Under the pieces are notes generated by a model. The model made no database searches, had not been told where the DNA came from, and saw only the letters and a list, made by a program, of their open reading frames with translations. Source: Candidatus Sulfotelmatobacter sp. (lineage in GTDB: Bacteria; Acidobacteriota; Terriglobia; Terriglobales; Acidobacteriaceae). Taken from it: 7,249 bases of DNA. Below, piece after piece: positions 5,539 to 7,249 of this stretch (its first letter is position 1; every line of letters starts with the position of its first letter). The DNA lies in contig JASIKQ010000545.1 of the NCBI GenBank assembly GCA_030049565.1, positions 1 to 7,249 of the forward strand. The letters run 5' to 3'. A program made the translations under genes and the position numbers.

Positions 5539-6084
5539 ATGCAACAGCGAAAGAGGACGCCACGATTGCGCGCGGTTACGATGGCTATCTCGGCCGCGCT
5601 GTTCCTTGCCATGGTTCTTCCTGTCTTCGCCCAACAGCCCGTTGCGCCGGAGAATGCAATTGCACCAACGGCGGCAGGCGGGGGTGTGCTGCCAGATTCC
5701 GCTGACCTGCCAGACAGCCCTGGCGCCACAGTCGCGAGGCTCGAGCAGGCAACGCAGCAGGGCACAAACCCGTCCGCGGCAGCGCAACAGGACTCGGCTG
5801 CCGCAAATTCGTCGGCGCAGAATCAAGCTCCAACCTCGCAATCGCAACCCGCGCAGCCGCAACCTCAGCCCCAGAAACCTGTGGGAACGGCCACAGCCGA
5901 AGCTCCCACGACCACTGGCATTGCGGCATCTCAACCTGCGGGTGTAGCGATCGCGCCCGCGAAGCAGCATTGCGTGCGGACAATTGTTTTGCGCACGGGA
6001 GCTATCATCGCCGCGGCTGTCGCCGTCGGAACGGTCGTGGCGCTGACCGAGGCGACCCCGCCCAAGCCGCCCGGGGCGCACTAG
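5539..6084 (+). CDS. Small secreted/membrane-anchored Gln-Ala-Pro-rich protein
   Basis: I do not recognise a named family. The 181-residue protein begins with a basic stretch (MQQRKRTPRLR) and a hydrophobic segment ending VFA before QQP, a good signal peptide with cleavage after about residue 31. The mature region is low in complexity: two copies of LPDS (51-54 and 57-60), a short PGATVARLEQATQQG helix candidate, then a Gln/Ala/Ser/Pro-rich linker (about 75-140). A hydrophobic segment at about 148-169 (IVLRTGAIIAAAVAVGTVVAL) could span the membrane and leaves a short PPKPPGAH tail. One cysteine (145) precedes it. The frame extends upstream to 5380, but that part overlaps the STAS gene. The ATG at 5539 is chosen for its signal peptide, although its ribosome site (GGGGGT about 5529-5534) is mediocre. 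It lies 31 bases after the STAS gene, likely in the same operon. Confidence 0.75.
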   Translation: MQQRKRTPRLRAVTMAISAALFLAMVLPVFAQQPVAPENAIAPTAAGGGVLPDSADLPDSPGATVARLEQATQQGTNPSAAAQQDSAAANSSAQNQAPTSQSQPAQPQPQPQKPVGTATAEAPTTTGIAASQPAGVAIAPAKQHCVRTIVLRTGAIIAAAVAVGTVVALTEATPPKPPGAH

Positions 6085-6122
6085 AGACGTTGGTTTTTCT
6101 AACCGGAGCGCGTGCGGGAACC

Positions 6123-6797
6123 GTGAAGATCATCAGTTTTTCGGGAATTGACGGAGCGGGAAAGACGACACAGATCGCCGCGCTTGAGTCCTGGCTGCGC
6201 GAAGCTGGGATGAAGACGGCCCGGTTGACTTTCTGGGACGATGTGGTTGTGGGAACTCGACTTCGCGAATTTATGAGTTACGCAGCGTTTAAGGGGGATC
6301 AAGGCGTCGGCAGCCCGGAGAGACCCTTGCAGCGGCGCGATAAGAATGTAACTGCATGGCCGCTCACCGCGCTTCGCATGTGCCTGTATTTGGCTGACGC
6401 TGTCAACGCGCGCTTGAAGATTGCTGGCCTGAAGCCAAGCGAGGTCGATGTGCTTATCTTCGACCGCTATATTTACGATGAACTGGCAAATCTTCCGCTG
6501 AACAGCCCATTTATGCGGGCGTTTATCCGCGTGATTCTGAAGCTCGTGTGCCGGCCCGATGTCGCCTTGGTGATTGACGCCGATCCGGCAGCGGCACGGG
6601 CGCGCAAGCCGGAATATCCGCTGGAATTCATTCGCAAGAACCGTGAGGCTTATCTTGAGTTGGCGCCCCTGGCGAGGCACATCACCGTCATCGAGCCTCT
6701 TCCTATCGAGGCCGCAGCCAGGAAGATTAGAGAGACCTTTCTTCAAGAGTTGCCGGGACGGCAGAACAAACTCTGTGGCTTGCCCGCTGTCGACTAA
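6123..6797 (+). CDS. Thymidylate kinase-like P-loop nucleotide kinase
   Basis: This 224-residue protein has a dTMP-kinase-type fold, the family that phosphorylates dTMP to dTDP using ATP. The Walker A loop GIDGAGKTTQ is at 8-17 directly after the first strand (VKIISFS). The segment VDVLIFDRYIYDELANL (about 108-124) contains the family DRY motif, and ADPAAARARKPEYPLEFIRKNREAYLEL (about 153-180) is the lid-like region with arginines. Typical Tmk proteins continue DRY with an S-x-x-A-Y-Q segment that binds thymine; this is absent, so the substrate could differ. The GTG at 6123 puts the P-loop at the usual distance from the N-terminus, but its ribosome site is weak. A TTG at 6090 is a possible longer start. 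It lies 38 bases after the secreted-protein gene and before a glycosyltransferase, suggesting a nucleotide-sugar or polysaccharide role rather than the housekeeping enzyme. Confidence 0.85.
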   Translation: MKIISFSGIDGAGKTTQIAALESWLREAGMKTARLTFWDDVVVGTRLREFMSYAAFKGDQGVGSPERPLQRRDKNVTAWPLTALRMCLYLADAVNARLKIAGLKPSEVDVLIFDRYIYDELANLPLNSPFMRAFIRVILKLVCRPDVALVIDADPAAARARKPEYPLEFIRKNREAYLELAPLARHITVIEPLPIEAAARKIRETFLQELPGRQNKLCGLPAVD

Positions 6798-6877
6798 CGG
6801 TGATGCTTTGGGCTCCGTAATTTCCGCCGATTGGCAACCCTTTTCCTGCCAACATCTTCCCTCCAGTACTCATCGAA

Positions 6878-6896
6878 CCTTAAACGACGTTTAAGG
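6878..6896. promoter_or_regulatory. Perfect 19-base palindrome, candidate operator
   Basis: CCTTAAACG (6878-6886) and CGTTTAAGG (6888-6896) are exact inverted copies around a single A. The site lies 25 bases before the glycosyltransferase ATG. A one-base centre suits a dimeric DNA-binding protein better than an RNA hairpin, although an RNA fold with a 3-base loop is possible. No T-run follows, so it is not a terminator. Confidence 0.5.
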
Positions 6897-6913
6897 CCGG
6901 GGGACTGCGGCCT

Positions 6914-6917
6914 GGAG
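6914..6917 (+). promoter_or_regulatory. Ribosome binding site of glycosyltransferase
   Basis: GGAG lies 4 bases before the ATG at 6922. The spacing is a little short but acceptable, and no better start is nearby. Confidence 0.5.
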
Positions 6918-6921
6918 CCTA

Positions 6922-7249
6922 ATGAAGATTTGTCTGGTTACCACCTTTCCGCCCAGCCAGGGCGGGCTTAGCGAATACGGGCTCCACATCGCGCAGGAAT
7001 TGCGGCGCAATCCGTTTCTCAGCCTTACCATCCTTGCTGACGAGATTTCTTCGCCGCTTCCAGATTTGAATGGCTTTTCGGTGAAACGCTGCTGGTCGTT
7101 TGACGACCCCAGAAGCGCGATTCGGTTGATTCAAGTCATTAGAAGGCTCAAACCGGACGTGGTCTGGTTCAACTTGCTGTTCAGCACCTTCGGGCGCAAG
7201 CCACTGAATGCTTTCCTCGGGCTTCTAACGCCCTTGTTGGCGCGTTTGA
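6922..7249 (+). CDS. Glycosyltransferase, GT-B type (GT4-like), N-terminal part
   Basis: The reading frame starts at an ATG and stays open to the window end (109 codons plus one base), so the gene is truncated at its 3' side. The N-terminus MKICLVTTFPPSQGGLSEYGLHIAQEL matches the opening of family-4 glycosyltransferases: first β-strand, the P-P-x-x-G-G loop that contacts the acceptor, and the first helix. The segment IRRLKPDVVWFNLLFSTFGRK (about 73-93) matches the usual KPDVVH-type strand and following loop. These enzymes transfer a sugar from a nucleotide donor at the cytoplasmic face of the membrane. The C-terminal donor-binding domain is outside the window, so donor and linkage cannot be read. 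The neighbouring genes suggest a surface-polysaccharide locus. Confidence 0.88.
   Translation, partial: MKICLVTTFPPSQGGLSEYGLHIAQELRRNPFLSLTILADEISSPLPDLNGFSVKRCWSFDDPRSAIRLIQVIRRLKPDVVWFNLLFSTFGRKPLNAFLGLLTPLLARL

Noticed and set aside
5970..6122. N-terminal extension of the thymidylate-kinase-like protein back to 5970
   Set aside because: It overlaps the secreted-protein gene, is Arg/Gly-rich shadow sequence, and would move the P-loop far from the N-terminus.
6832..6846. Sigma-54-like promoter (TGGCAA, five bases, TTCC) before the glycosyltransferase
   Set aside because: The -12 element lacks the invariant GC (it reads CC), so a single resemblance of the -24 half is not enough.

Overview
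The window is one bacterial segment with all ten recognised genes on the + strand. It runs from the 3' end of a sensor kinase to the 5' end of a glycosyltransferase. Moderately high GC, GTG/TTG starts, purine-rich ribosome binding sites, a glycine-rich TonB protein, a secreted SYLF protein and a small secreted protein with LPDS motifs together resemble genomes of the Acidobacteriota (Terriglobia). That placement rests on recollection of similar genes and no marker gene was used. No rRNA, tRNA, CRISPR array, insertion sequence or phage gene was seen.

Left part (1-3225). The C-terminal half of a NarL-type histidine kinase (HATPase domain) ends at 492. After a 300-base gap comes a secreted SYLF/Ysc84-domain lipid-binding protein (793-1587), closed by a perfect 11-bp hairpin. 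Next is a 50-residue DUF3309-like membrane protein with a TTG start (1675-1827), which an ATG/GTG or length-limited gene search would miss. Then comes a TonB-family protein whose periplasmic spacer is glycine-rich (1892-2866). A 359-base non-coding stretch follows. It holds a weak T-tailed hairpin and a convincing Rho-independent terminator at 3047-3072.

Right part (3226-7249). An ECF sigma factor (3226-3936) has no anti-sigma gene beside it. It is followed by a tight run of genes: a nucleotidyltransferase-like protein with a left-handed beta-helix tail but apparently without the catalytic signature residues (4008-5096); a STAS-domain protein (5103-5507); a small secreted or membrane-anchored low-complexity protein (5539-6084); and a thymidylate-kinase-like P-loop kinase (6123-6797). 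A 124-base gap with a perfect 19-base palindrome then precedes a GT-B glycosyltransferase that runs off the window.

The right part looks like the start of a surface or exopolysaccharide locus, with regulatory (sigma, STAS) and sugar-nucleotide-like or glycosyltransferase components. The role of the pseudo-nucleotidyltransferase/STAS pair is the least explained element and the best candidate for something undescribed. The claim that these genes form one system is inference from order, strand and spacing only.
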